Shown: positions 1 through 7,515, counted from the first letter of the stretch. The stretch: 14,655 bases of DNA from CAIKLP01 sp039798705 (GCA_039798705.1 JBDKFN010000044.1:1-14655), one strand, 5' to 3'. Notes: generated from the letters alone by a model not told the origin. Numbers and translations: made by a program.

Positions 1-437
1 GCATAATACCAAAGCTTGGTTAATAAATATTTAAAAGACAAGGTATGGCTTGGAGATAGTATGGTATTAAAACATAATAGTCCAATATGAGCAATGATTA
101 ATAAAATTAAAAGGTGCTTCCATTCTAAATTATTTTGCAACCTATTTTGAATGAATAAAACGATGCTAATGCCTAGAAGACCTATCATTAGTGGTTCTGT
201 AGGCATCGATAAGCTAGAGCCTCCTAATTGGTATTCAAAAGAAATCGGAAGTGCAGCTATTAAAAAATAAAATAACAATGAAAAATCTTTAATGGCAATG
301 AAGGCGCCAATTAAGATTAAGGGTAAAAAATGAATGTATGGTAAATCTATGCGAATAGCATAAAGCGAAGCAGCAACAAAACAAATAATTGTTGCGCAGA
401 AAATAATTAATTGCTTAGCTGAAATGTCTTTGAACAA
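1..437 (-). CDS. O-antigen ligase/polymerase (Wzy/WaaL-like) membrane protein, N-terminal part
   Basis: This minus-strand frame is open for 145 codons and runs off the left edge, so only the N-terminal third is present. The visible protein is very hydrophobic, with several membrane segments (for example IIFCATIICFVAASLYAI and HFLPLILIGAFIAI). It has two landmarks I associate with Bacteroidota O-antigen ligase/polymerase proteins: a TEPLMIGLLG segment near residue 75, and a SFKYLLTKLWYY segment at the cut end. Proteins of this family either polymerise undecaprenyl-linked repeat units (Wzy) or ligate the glycan to lipid A-core (WaaL), and the fragment cannot separate the two. The only start I can find is TTG at 437-435: an in-frame TAA lies three codons upstream and there is no ATG near. 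That start lies one base after the stop of the Wzz-like gene, which implies co-transcription and perhaps translational coupling. The large periplasmic loop used to recognise the family is outside the window. Confidence 0.8.
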   Translation of the reverse strand, partial: MFKDISAKQLIIFCATIICFVAASLYAIRIDLPYIHFLPLILIGAFIAIKDFSLLFYFLIAALPISFEYQLGGSSLSMPTEPLMIGLLGISIVLFIQNRLQNNLEWKHLLILLIIAHIGLLCFNTILSPSHTLSFKYLLTKLWYY

Positions 438-438
438 T

Positions 439-1560
439 TTACTTTAATTTATTGCTAATTGCAGGCAATGCGTCAATTAATGCTATAGCAATTATTGACA
501 ACAAGAAAGTAGATACAAATACTAAACCGGTTGTTAAGCCTCTTCTTGGCCTCGCTGCAATTTCTGGTCTAGTTGCTTGGTTAATGGTAAACTTCATTGG
601 CAACACTTGCTCATAATCTAGCTTTGTACTTTCGTACCTAGATTTTAAACTGCTTAATTTTTTTCTTTCTAATTCAAGCGTATTAATGTTGTCTAAGTAT
701 ATACCACCGTATTTTTTTAATAAGTCAAGCTGAGGCTTAACTGCATTGATTGCTGCTTGGTAGCCATTTACCCTTGCGCGGGTTTTAACTATTAGCGTGT
801 CTGGTAAACTTACTTTTGTGTTTTCATAAACCTTTAAAATTGCAGTCTCTTGGTCTAATCTTACTTTATTTAGTGTGTAGCTTTCGTTCAATTGTTTAGA
901 TTGCTCAAAGTAATCGTATACGCCAGCTTCACGTAATTTCAATAAGGTTTTGTCCATTGAATCTACCACCTTAAGTTCATTTTGATATTCTTTGGTGATA
1001 ATGTCTAACGCTTCTTTTGCTTTGCTTCTTTGAATTTCATTTTTTTGATAACCGGCAAAGTATGCAATGTAGTTGGCCATGTCTGCAGCAATTTGTGCAT
1101 CGGTATCAAACACTGTTATCTGTATCGCTTTGTATTCTGTTTGCTCTACTTCTACTTGTTTGCTCAATAAATTTTTCAAAGTATGATAAGACACACCACC
1201 TGTTGTGTCTAGCTTATAATGTTGCGCTAAATTAAATTGATGAATAACGGCAAGTTTCATCTCATCAGATTTTAAAATTTGCAATAACTGCTCTCCATCT
1301 TCATCGGTGCCAAATTCTAATAAATTATAACGAGCTGTTCCGGGCTCGGTTAATAAACTAGTTGATAGTTTTGCATTTGAGGTAGGATAAAAAATAACAC
1401 TTGCTTTGTATTCTGGGGCAATAAATTTCGGACCTGTAAATATGAAAACTATGATTGAAACAATTGCTGAACTAAATAGAATTACCCATTTCCATTTCAT
1501 TAATAATTTAATCAAATAAAAAATGTCGAATGAATAGTCGTTTTGTGCTTCTTTGTTCAT
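439..1560 (-). CDS. Wzz/chain-length-determinant family polysaccharide co-polymerase
   Basis: A 373-residue inner-membrane protein with Wzz/GNVR topology. A short cytosolic N-terminus is followed by a first membrane segment (about residues 24-42, VILFSSAIVSIIVFIF). A long periplasmic region, helical and probably coiled-coil from about 180 to 330, leads to a proline-rich approach (ATRPEIAARPRRG) and a second membrane segment (about 343-364). There is no C-terminal Walker/tyrosine-kinase extension, so it is the stand-alone type and not a Wzc/BY-kinase. Such proteins control the length of O-antigen or exopolysaccharide chains made by a Wzy polymerase. Here the flippase lies upstream and the polymerase-like gene follows by one base, which fits. 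The ATG at 1560 is supported by a TACCTTTG box at 1592-1585. The exact polysaccharide cannot be inferred. Confidence 0.87.
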   Translation of the reverse strand: MNKEAQNDYSFDIFYLIKLLMKWKWVILFSSAIVSIIVFIFTGPKFIAPEYKASVIFYPTSNAKLSTSLLTEPGTARYNLLEFGTDEDGEQLLQILKSDEMKLAVIHQFNLAQHYKLDTTGGVSYHTLKNLLSKQVEVEQTEYKAIQITVFDTDAQIAADMANYIAYFAGYQKNEIQRSKAKEALDIITKEYQNELKVVDSMDKTLLKLREAGVYDYFEQSKQLNESYTLNKVRLDQETAILKVYENTKVSLPDTLIVKTRARVNGYQAAINAVKPQLDLLKKYGGIYLDNINTLELERKKLSSLKSRYESTKLDYEQVLPMKFTINQATRPEIAARPRRGLTTGLVFVSTFLLSIIAIALIDALPAISNKLK

Positions 1561-1584
1561 GTTTTAATAATTAATAAAGAAAGC

Positions 1585-1592
1585 CAAAGGTA
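1585..1592 (-). promoter_or_regulatory. Possible Bacteroidota -7 box (TACCTTTG) before the Wzz-like gene
   Basis: An exact match to TAnnTTTG lies in the 50-bp space between the flippase stop and the Wzz-like start, 24 bases before the ATG. I see no clear TTG at the usual -33 spacing. The Wzz-like and polymerase genes may therefore have their own promoter besides readthrough from the flippase, but in AT-rich DNA a single 6-base match can be chance. Confidence 0.4.
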
Positions 1593-1610
1593 AGATTTTA
1601 AAAGAAAAAC

Positions 1611-3056
1611 TTAAGCCTCAGCTTTGATAATATTCCTGAGTTGATTAAAGGAAAGTAAACGCAAAATGCTCAGAAATAGTATACTAGAAATTAGCGCGGT
1701 GGTGATACCTGCATACAATGGCCAGTTTTGTGCAATTATATACTGGCTGCTTAAGAAGCAAAGTATGGTTAAAGCAGCAATTTTCAATGGTGTCAATAAG
1801 TTGATATTCAATGAGAAATGTTTTTTCGAATAGTAAAAATGACTGATTGCTACAAACCCGAAAGTAAACATTGCAATCCAAGCGCAGGCACTAGCTCCAT
1901 AAAGCGGGATGAAAATATAATTACCTATGATATTGAAAATTACTGCGATGAAGGCTATTCGGTTCAATAAAGCTATCTCACCAGTGGCTGTCAGTAAGGT
2001 GCCGCATACATAGGTAACACAAGCAGCAACAAGGCTAATCAATAATAAGCCTAATAAATTAGCAGCAATGGCTGCATGTTGTACGTATAATAAAGACATT
2101 ATAGGTAAACGAAAAACATAAATAACAACTGAAAATGCAAGTGCCGGGAAAACCAAAAGTTTAAATCCTGTACGAACCATTGGTGCGATGTCTATTTTTT
2201 CTTTTATCTGTCTAGCAAAAATTGGATAGAGTAAACCAGAAAATAAAACGGCAATCATATTAGCTGCATCAATTAATCGGTAGGCCGCTGCATAGATTCC
2301 TACTTCTTTGTTTCCATTTTCGTGTATTGTTTTCAATAATACGGTATCGATTTTTGAATACAGTACCATGAGTAATGCCAATAAAGCAAATGGAAAACTT
2401 TTTTTTAGAATAACTAAAAGAAATCTTTTTTCTAGTTTAAATTTTGGACTGATGCAATAATATTTTACGATTAAAAACGAAACTAATGCGGTTAATGTAA
2501 AAGAGATTAATTGTAAAATGCAAAAAGTCTGAATGTCTAACATGCTTGATAGGCTTGGTATATAAAGAAAACTGCCTACCAAAAAAATCATGAGTAGCTT
2601 GTCTAAAATCGATATCAATGTATCTATTCTAAATAGATGCAAGCCAGATAAATTTGATCGATTATATAAAACAAAAGAGTTCATGATTTGTGACAAACCA
2701 AGTAGCACCACTAAGTTGAACTCTAATTGGTTTTGTTTGCTAAAAATAAAATACCAAAAGAATAACAATATAAAATAAGGAACTATCAAGGCTATTTTAA
2801 CCATTGAAATGCGGCTAAAATATTTTGTCAATAAATGATTGTTTTGTGCAATGTGTCTGTTGTTGAAATTGGTAATCCCTGGATCAAGTACAACACTTAA
2901 AATAAAGGTTAAGTTAAACAGCGAATAAAATAAACCATAAGCCTCGCTACCTACTGTGTTTTGTAAACCCCTGTCTATACCAAACAAATACACCGGTTTG
3001 ATTAATATATTAACCAACACGAGTAAGATAAGATTGAGTAAGAATTTTCGTTGCAT
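1611..3056 (-). CDS. Wzx/MATE-like oligosaccharide flippase
   Basis: This is a polytopic membrane protein of the polysaccharide-transporter group in the MOP/MATE superfamily, with roughly 12-14 hydrophobic helices. It would flip undecaprenyl-diphosphate-linked repeat units across the inner membrane. The N-terminus (RKFLLNLILLVLVN, then GIDRGLQNTVG and YGLFYSLFNLTF, then DPGITNFNNRHIAQNN) is the hallmark of this family in Bacteroidota. The frame extends further upstream to ATG codons at 3122 and 3104. I choose the internal ATG at 3056 (481 residues) because family members begin just before the RKFL helix. The longer forms would also leave only 3 to 21 bp to the divergent glycosyltransferase gene and would cover its promoter-like box. 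Wzz-like and polymerase-like genes follow on the same strand, giving a complete Wzx/Wzy-type set. Confidence 0.85.
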   Translation of the reverse strand: MQRKFLLNLILLVLVNILIKPVYLFGIDRGLQNTVGSEAYGLFYSLFNLTFILSVVLDPGITNFNNRHIAQNNHLLTKYFSRISMVKIALIVPYFILLFFWYFIFSKQNQLEFNLVVLLGLSQIMNSFVLYNRSNLSGLHLFRIDTLISILDKLLMIFLVGSFLYIPSLSSMLDIQTFCILQLISFTLTALVSFLIVKYYCISPKFKLEKRFLLVILKKSFPFALLALLMVLYSKIDTVLLKTIHENGNKEVGIYAAAYRLIDAANMIAVLFSGLLYPIFARQIKEKIDIAPMVRTGFKLLVFPALAFSVVIYVFRLPIMSLLYVQHAAIAANLLGLLLISLVAACVTYVCGTLLTATGEIALLNRIAFIAVIFNIIGNYIFIPLYGASACAWIAMFTFGFVAISHFYYSKKHFSLNINLLTPLKIAALTILCFLSSQYIIAQNWPLYAGITTALISSILFLSILRLLSFNQLRNIIKAEA

Positions 3057-3070
3057 ATTTGAAATCAATA

Positions 3071-3078
3071 CAAAGAAA
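3071..3078 (-). promoter_or_regulatory. Weak -7-like box (TTTCTTTG) before the flippase
   Basis: One base away from TAnnTTTG, ending 14 bases before the chosen flippase ATG at 3056. No -33 partner is visible. It is listed because it lies inside the longer form of the frame and so bears on the start choice. The match alone is weak. Confidence 0.2.
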
Positions 3079-3085
3079 TTAAATT

Positions 3086-3093
3086 TATCTTTG
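3086..3093 (+). promoter_or_regulatory. Possible Bacteroidota -7 box (TATCTTTG) before the GT9 gene
   Basis: An exact TAnnTTTG match, 32 bases before the ATG at 3126. A TTTG lies at 3058-3061, 24 bases upstream, slightly longer than the usual spacing of about 19-21. The box falls inside the longest form of the divergent flippase frame, which supports the shorter flippase. Confidence 0.42.
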
Positions 3094-3125
3094 TATTGCG
3101 ACATTTCGGCTAAAATAAGCAATTA

Positions 3126-4154
3126 ATGAAAAAAGAAGATTTTATATATGCCAGCAGTATTTGCTGCACTAAATGGATAAATGGGTTTAAAAGCCCTAAA
3201 AATATCCATATAGCGCGTATTTTAGTCGTAAAGTTAGATGAAATTGGGGATATGGTAAATGCGCTCCCTGTATTTAAAGAACTTAAAAATCTTTATCCAA
3301 ATGCGCCCATAACTTTATGGTGTAAGCCTTTTGTAAAGACCTTATTGGAGCCTATGTCTACAATTGATCAAATTGTAACAGAAAGCAAATCGCTAAATGA
3401 AAATTACGATTTAATTGTAGAATTGCGAGGCAATTTCGAGTCTATTAAATATGCTCTTTTACATCCACCAAAATATAGATTAGATCGAGCTACAATTCGC
3501 TTAAGAAATAAATTGAAACATGCTTCGCACCCGCATGAAGTAATCACAAATTTGCAGATTATTGAGCCAATTATAAGTACACTTCCTTCAAAGCCATTAA
3601 TTGCATTGGATTTTAAGGATTCAGATATTGCATTAGCTGATCAATTTTTAAGTCAAAATAATATTAAGCAATTTGCAATTTTTCATTGTGGCGCAAGAAG
3701 AAAGTTGCGTCAATGGAAAGAATCAAATTTTATTGCAGTAGCAAAATATTTAAAACAGCATTACCAATTGCAAATTGTTTTTGCTGGCGACGAAAGTGAT
3801 ATAGAGATGATTGCGCGCATGCAAAAATCACTTGACTTTACTAGTTTTTCTATTGCAGGTAAATTTTCGTTGTCAACTTTTGCGGCACTTTGCAAGCGTG
3901 CCCGTATTTTTTTAGGAAATGAAAGTGGTCCATTGCATGTAGCTGCTGCAAGCGGATGTGCAGTTTTGGGCCTTTATGGGCCAGGGGAACCTCATGTGTT
4001 TTATCCTTGGGGCTCAAATGGGCACTATTTACACGAAGTACTTTCTTGTAACCCTTGCGACCAAATTCATTGTAAATTTCCAGACAATACTTGCATGGAT
4101 AGAATTAGTACAGCTGCGGTACAATCAAAATTAGATACTATTCTAGCGTTATAA
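3126..4154 (+). CDS. Glycosyltransferase family 9 (ADP-heptose:LPS heptosyltransferase-like)
   Basis: A 342-residue protein with the GT-B double-Rossmann pattern of family GT9. The N-terminal domain opens with RILVVKLDEIGDMVNALP (31-48), where D42 occupies the place of the conserved catalytic aspartate of WaaC/WaaF-type enzymes. The C-terminal nucleotide-sugar domain contains FHCGARRKLRQWK (186-198), the hallmark GNESGPLHVAAASG (264-277) and LYGPGEP (283-289). Near the end four cysteines (C308, C311, C316, C323) occur in the arrangement C-x2-C-x4-C-x6-CM, seen in many GT9 members. Such enzymes add heptose or related sugars to LPS core at the cytosolic face of the inner membrane. The neighbouring polysaccharide-export genes support a cell-surface glycan role. 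The donor and acceptor sugars cannot be read from sequence. The stop codon overlaps that of the convergent methyltransferase. Confidence 0.88.
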   Translation: MKKEDFIYASSICCTKWINGFKSPKNIHIARILVVKLDEIGDMVNALPVFKELKNLYPNAPITLWCKPFVKTLLEPMSTIDQIVTESKSLNENYDLIVELRGNFESIKYALLHPPKYRLDRATIRLRNKLKHASHPHEVITNLQIIEPIISTLPSKPLIALDFKDSDIALADQFLSQNNIKQFAIFHCGARRKLRQWKESNFIAVAKYLKQHYQLQIVFAGDESDIEMIARMQKSLDFTSFSIAGKFSLSTFAALCKRARIFLGNESGPLHVAAASGCAVLGLYGPGEPHVFYPWGSNGHYLHEVLSCNPCDQIHCKFPDNTCMDRISTAAVQSKLDTILAL

Positions 4155-4892
4155 TTTTTTTGCTTTGATGAGCAGGTTAGGGCTAAATACCATTGCGCGT
4201 GTTGACCTTGCAGTAGAGAAAACTACAATTTTAATGCAAGATTTAACAATAACCCAAGTAATTTTTCTGAAAATTTCTTTGATGAAATTGTTACTGCGCA
4301 TTAAGGAGTCTTTTACTTGAATTTCTTTAAAACCTGCCGTTAATAAAACTTGATTAGCAGATGAATAATTCAAATAGTTTTCGTGTGTAAAATCTCCGTT
4401 TGCAAATAAGGTAGCAAATGGCGCATCTAAGTTAGGTGTTCTGAATATGGCTATACCATTGGGTTTCAAAGCATGGTATACTGCATTTAAAACTTCCATT
4501 AATTCATCTTTACTGAAATGTTCAATAATATCAATTCCGGAAATGGCATCAAATTGATTGGTATTTGATTTTAAAAATGGCAGTAAATCTTGCAGTTCAA
4601 CTTCTGATAATCCAATTTCTTTTGCAACCTTAACTTGCCCTTCACTTAAATCTATTCCCTTTAAATTACGGTAGCCATTTTGTTTTAGCATGTATATTAA
4701 AGAACCAAATCCGCAGCCAATATCTAAAATTGCAGCATCGTGGTTCTTAGGCATCAAAGGCAAAATTTCTTTGGCTAATAGATATTCTTCAGATTTAATT
4801 TTTGCTTCAATATTTAACGAGAATGTTCTGCCTGATTGGCTATTGAAATAGTCTTGGTAAAACTGTTGACGGTATTTAAATTCTTGAGGCAT
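4149..4892 (-). CDS. Class I SAM-dependent methyltransferase of a polysaccharide locus
   Basis: A Rossmann-fold methyltransferase of the Methyltransf_11/23 kind. Motif I is ILDIGCGFGS, followed by GIDLSEGQV (acidic residue of motif II), FDAISGIDIIEHF (motif IV region), and LKPNGIAIFRTPN with the DFTHENYLNYSS segment. This combination is common in methyltransferases of O-antigen/capsule clusters that modify sugars or chain ends. The frame extends upstream to an ATG at 4940. I prefer the ATG at 4892 (MPQEFKYRQQFYQ, 247 residues), because an exact -7 box lies at 4919-4912, so the transcript would start inside the longer form, and because the first 16 residues look unlike the family. The C-terminal ~35 residues contain a hydrophobic stretch (ITWVIVKSCIKIVVF) that could touch the membrane. 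The substrate is unknown. Confidence 0.83.
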   Translation of the reverse strand: MPQEFKYRQQFYQDYFNSQSGRTFSLNIEAKIKSEEYLLAKEILPLMPKNHDAAILDIGCGFGSLIYMLKQNGYRNLKGIDLSEGQVKVAKEIGLSEVELQDLLPFLKSNTNQFDAISGIDIIEHFSKDELMEVLNAVYHALKPNGIAIFRTPNLDAPFATLFANGDFTHENYLNYSSANQVLLTAGFKEIQVKDSLMRSNNFIKEIFRKITWVIVKSCIKIVVFSTARSTRAMVFSPNLLIKAKKL

Positions 4893-4911
4893 AAAATTGT
4901 TCGCTAATTCA

Positions 4912-4919
4912 CAAATATA
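4912..4919 (-). promoter_or_regulatory. Possible -7 box (TATATTTG) for the methyltransferase
   Basis: An exact TAnnTTTG match 19 bases before the ATG at 4892. It places transcription start downstream of the alternative ATG at 4940 and so supports the shorter protein. No -33 TTG at standard spacing is evident. Confidence 0.42.
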
Positions 4920-4924
4920 AATTT

Positions 4925-4932
4925 TAAATTTG
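4925..4932 (+). promoter_or_regulatory. Possible -7 box (TAAATTTG) for rnhB
   Basis: An exact TAnnTTTG match only 10 bases before the rnhB ATG at 4943. If used, the 5' leader would be about 5 bases, nearly leaderless. It stands back to back with the minus-strand box at 4912-4919, five bases away. The DNA is very AT-rich here, so chance is possible. Confidence 0.33.
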
Positions 4933-4942
4933 AACAGCATAT

Positions 4943-5539
4943 ATGTTAAAGTTAAGGTATCAGAAAAAATTAATAGAAGCGGGCTGCGATGAAGCAGGCA
5001 GAGGCTGTTTAGCCGGCCCTGTATTTGCAGCGAGTGTAATTTTGCCGCTCGATTTTGAACACCCTGACCTTAACGATTCTAAGCAATTAACTGAAAATAA
5101 GCGAGATGAATTACGTTTATTTATAGAAAAGCACGCCTTAAGCTTTGCTGTTGCGAGTTGTAGTGCTGCTGAAATAGATGAAATCAATATTCTGAAAGCA
5201 TCCTTTTTAGCAATGCACCGTGCCATAGGCCATTTAAAGCAACGTCCAGAATTACTATTAATTGATGGCAACCGTTTTACAACCTATCAAGATATTCCGC
5301 ACCATTGCATCATAAAAGGAGATAGTAAATTTCAATCAATTGCTGCAGCATCAATTTTGGCAAAAACATATAGAGATGAATACATGTTGCAAATAGCAGA
5401 AGATTTTCCGGTATATAGATGGGAGCGAAATAAAGGATATCCGACAAAAGCTCACCGAGATGCCATTGCAAAATATGGCGCTACGGAGCACCACCGCCTC
5501 AGTTTTACACTGTTGCCTCAGCAACTCAAAATGCTTTAA
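4943..5539 (+). CDS. rnhB: Ribonuclease HII
   Basis: A 198-residue cytosolic endonuclease that cuts the RNA strand of RNA-DNA hybrids, including single ribonucleotides misincorporated in DNA. The signature IEAGCDEAGRGCLAGPV places the first two catalytic carboxylates at D16 and E17, with the GRG motif (19-21) that contacts the ribonucleotide junction. D108 in LLLIDGN is the third. KGDSKFQSIAAASILAKTYRD (125-145) is the other conserved block and carries further acidic residues. The length is normal for bacterial RNase HII. The start is well supported because the family usually begins about 12 residues before the GCDEAGRG motif. The gene diverges from the methyltransferase with 50 bp between starts and precedes gcvT by 40 bp on the same strand. 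Confidence 0.96.
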   Translation: MLKLRYQKKLIEAGCDEAGRGCLAGPVFAASVILPLDFEHPDLNDSKQLTENKRDELRLFIEKHALSFAVASCSAAEIDEINILKASFLAMHRAIGHLKQRPELLLIDGNRFTTYQDIPHHCIIKGDSKFQSIAAASILAKTYRDEYMLQIAEDFPVYRWERNKGYPTKAHRDAIAKYGATEHHRLSFTLLPQQLKML

Positions 5540-5554
5540 TTGCATTTTTTTTAT

Positions 5555-5562
5555 TAATTTCG
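5555..5562 (+). promoter_or_regulatory. Near-consensus -7 box (TAATTTCG) before gcvT
   Basis: Seven of eight positions fit TAnnTTTG (C for the third T), 17 bases before the gcvT ATG. It lies in the 40-bp space after rnhB, which also holds a run of eight T but no hairpin. This could give gcvT-comB a promoter of its own. No standard -33 element is seen. Confidence 0.3.
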
Positions 5563-5579
5563 CATCATAAAATACAACT

Positions 5580-6662
5580 ATGAAAAATACTGCACTTACC
5601 GAAACACACATTAAATTAAAAGCTAAAATGGTTCCTTTTGCTGGTTACAATATGCCAGTTCAATATGAAGGAATTAACGCAGAACACGAAACTGTTAGAA
5701 AAGCGGTTGGTGTTTTTGATGTGTCTCACATGGGAGAGTTTATTTTGAAAGGCCCAGATGCATTGGATTTAATTCAACGTGTTGTTTCTAATGATGCTTC
5801 TAAATTAGTTGACGGGAAAGTGCAATATGCTTGCTTACCAAATGAGCAAGGCGGAATTGTGGATGATTTGTTGGTGTATCGTATGGATGAGAAATCTTAT
5901 ATGTTAGTTGTGAATGCTTCAAACATTGAGAAAGATTGGAATTGGATTTCACAATTCAATACTAAAAATGTAGAGATGCATAATATTTCTGATAAGACTT
6001 CTTTGTTAGCAGTACAAGGCCCTTTGGCTGCTAAAGCTTTACAAAAATTGACTTCGCTAAATTTAGCGGATATGGAATATTATACTTTTCAAAAAGGAAC
6101 ATTTGCAGGAGTAGATAACGTATTGGTTTCGGCTACAGGTTATACTGGTGCTGGCGGATTTGAAATTTATTTCGAGAACGAACATGCAGACAAAATTTGG
6201 ACTGCAATATTTGAAGCTGGTTCCGAATTTGGCATTAAGCCAATTGGTTTAGGTGCAAGAGATACCCTTCGTTTAGAAATGGGTTTTTGTTTGTATGGAA
6301 ATGATATCAACGACACTACATCGCCTATTGCTGCTGGGTTAGGATGGATTACTAAATTCACCAAAGAGTTTACTAATTCAAAAAACTTATTGTTACAAAA
6401 AGAAAATGGGGTGCCTCAAAAATTAGTTGGTTTTGAAATGTTAGAAAGAGGAATTCCTCGCCACGATTATAAAATTGTGGATGCAAATGGTTCAGAAATT
6501 GGCGTAGTAACTTCTGGAACACAATCGCCATCGTTGCAAAAAGCAATTGGTATGGGTTATGTAAATACCGCATACACAAAAGAAGGTTCTGAAATATTTA
6601 TTGCAATTCGCGATCAAAAAATAAAAGCATCAGTTGTAAAATTCCCATTTTATAAATCATAA
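5580..6662 (+). CDS. gcvT: Aminomethyltransferase (glycine cleavage system T protein)
   Basis: A 360-residue cytosolic enzyme. It transfers the methylene group from the aminomethyl-lipoyl arm of H protein to tetrahydrofolate and releases ammonia. Diagnostic stretches run in order: MVPFAGYNMPVQY (17-29), VGVFDVSHMGEF (43-54), GGIVDDLLVYRM (91-102, with the conserved catalytic aspartate region D95/D96), SATGYTGAGGFEIYF (184-198), GLGARDTLRLEMGFCLYGND (223-242), and the C-terminal barrel TSGTQSPSLQKAIGMGYV (311-328). The length and full set of motifs indicate an intact T protein and not a YgfZ or dimethylglycine-dehydrogenase relative. The genes for the P, H and L proteins are not in the window, so the system is dispersed. 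The stop codon is followed immediately by the ATG of comB, implying an operon. Confidence 0.96.
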   Translation: MKNTALTETHIKLKAKMVPFAGYNMPVQYEGINAEHETVRKAVGVFDVSHMGEFILKGPDALDLIQRVVSNDASKLVDGKVQYACLPNEQGGIVDDLLVYRMDEKSYMLVVNASNIEKDWNWISQFNTKNVEMHNISDKTSLLAVQGPLAAKALQKLTSLNLADMEYYTFQKGTFAGVDNVLVSATGYTGAGGFEIYFENEHADKIWTAIFEAGSEFGIKPIGLGARDTLRLEMGFCLYGNDINDTTSPIAAGLGWITKFTKEFTNSKNLLLQKENGVPQKLVGFEMLERGIPRHDYKIVDANGSEIGVVTSGTQSPSLQKAIGMGYVNTAYTKEGSEIFIAIRDQKIKASVVKFPFYKS

Positions 6663-7376
6663 ATGTCGCGACAACTAGAAGTATGCTTGAGTCCTGTTTT
6701 GGTTCCACATTATCAAATGTCGAATCGAATAGTAGTGGTGATAGATATTTTTAGAGCGAGCTCTTCCATTTGTTTTGGAATTGATAATGGAGCGACTGCA
6801 ATTATCCCAGTAGCCACTGTTGATGAGTGTTTGAGCCATGCTGGCAAAGGCTTTTTATTAGCTGCAGAACGCAATGGCGAAGTAGTGGAAGGATTCGATT
6901 TTGGTAATTCACCTTTCAGTTATACAGCCGAAAAAGTTAAAGATCAAACAGTTGTTTTGACAACAACCAATGGAACATTTGCAATTCAACAAGCCAAAAG
7001 TGCAGATCAAATTGTGTTAGGTTCTTTTTTGAATTTGACAAGTATTTGTAATTGGTTAGCTGCACAAGATAAAGATGTTTTACTGCTATGTTCTGGTTGG
7101 AAAAATAAATTCAATTTAGAAGACACACTTTTTGCAGGTGCAGTTGTACACCAAATAAAAAAATCTTTCTCGCATTTCTGCGATGCTGCAATTGCTGCAG
7201 AAGATTTATACCTGCTGGCAAAATCTGATTTGCGTACCTATCTTTATAAATCTTCACATAGCCAACGTCTCAAAGAATTAGACATTGAAAATGATATTCA
7301 ATTTTGTTTGAAGCAAGATTGTTGTCAAGCCATCCCAGGTTTGGTTGAAGGTCTTTTGGTTGACATTCTGAAGTAA
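6663..7376 (+). CDS. comB: 2-phosphosulfolactate phosphatase family protein (ComB-like)
   Basis: A 237-residue protein of the ComB family (PF04029). In methanogens the founding member hydrolyses (R)-2-phospho-3-sulfolactate to sulfolactate on the way to coenzyme M, with Mg2+. All main family blocks are visible: VVVIDIFRASSSI (24-36, D28 and R31), LAAERNG and VEGFDFGNSP (66-84, E69, D79, N82), TTTNGT (100-105), LLCSGWKNKFNLED (141-154, C143, E153-D154) and AGAVV. The last third, rich in Asp and Cys, is normal for the family. The ATG directly follows the gcvT stop, so it is almost certainly translated from the same mRNA. The fold and chemistry are secure. The physiological substrate is not, because bacteria of this type do not make coenzyme M; sulfolactate or sulfonolipid metabolism are possible settings, as inference only. 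Confidence 0.88.
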   Translation: MSRQLEVCLSPVLVPHYQMSNRIVVVIDIFRASSSICFGIDNGATAIIPVATVDECLSHAGKGFLLAAERNGEVVEGFDFGNSPFSYTAEKVKDQTVVLTTTNGTFAIQQAKSADQIVLGSFLNLTSICNWLAAQDKDVLLLCSGWKNKFNLEDTLFAGAVVHQIKKSFSHFCDAAIAAEDLYLLAKSDLRTYLYKSSHSQRLKELDIENDIQFCLKQDCCQAIPGLVEGLLVDILK

Positions 7377-7515
7377 TTTCCACAATATCATTATACCTTA
7401 TCTAACTTAATGAGCTGAATTCCAGTAGCATATCTGCATTTTTATTTAAGCCCCCCAAAATCTTAATATGTTGATATTTAAATAGTTAGCACTTTTTAAT
7501 TTTAGATTCTTTCTA
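7377..7515. other. Intergenic stretch after comB
   Basis: Non-coding, AT-rich. No strong terminator hairpin follows the comB stop. A run of six C (7451-7456) and a small 6-bp inverted repeat (7501-7506 with 7512-7517) are the only local structure. The region upstream of the giant gene with clearer signals starts at 7516. Confidence 0.5.

Noticed and set aside
1017..1235. 72-codon plus-strand frame opposite the Wzz-like gene
   Set aside because: Shadow of the coiled-coil coding region; Cys/Phe-rich with no family features.
4960..5271. 103-codon minus-strand frame opposite rnhB
   Set aside because: Lies entirely within the unmistakable RNase HII gene and has no family features.
5543..5552. 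T run after rnhB considered as a terminator
   Set aside because: No hairpin precedes the T run, so it does not meet the form of an intrinsic terminator.
5351..5611. 86-codon minus-strand frame across the rnhB-gcvT junction
   Set aside because: Spans the conserved end of rnhB and start of gcvT on the other strand and shows no known motif.
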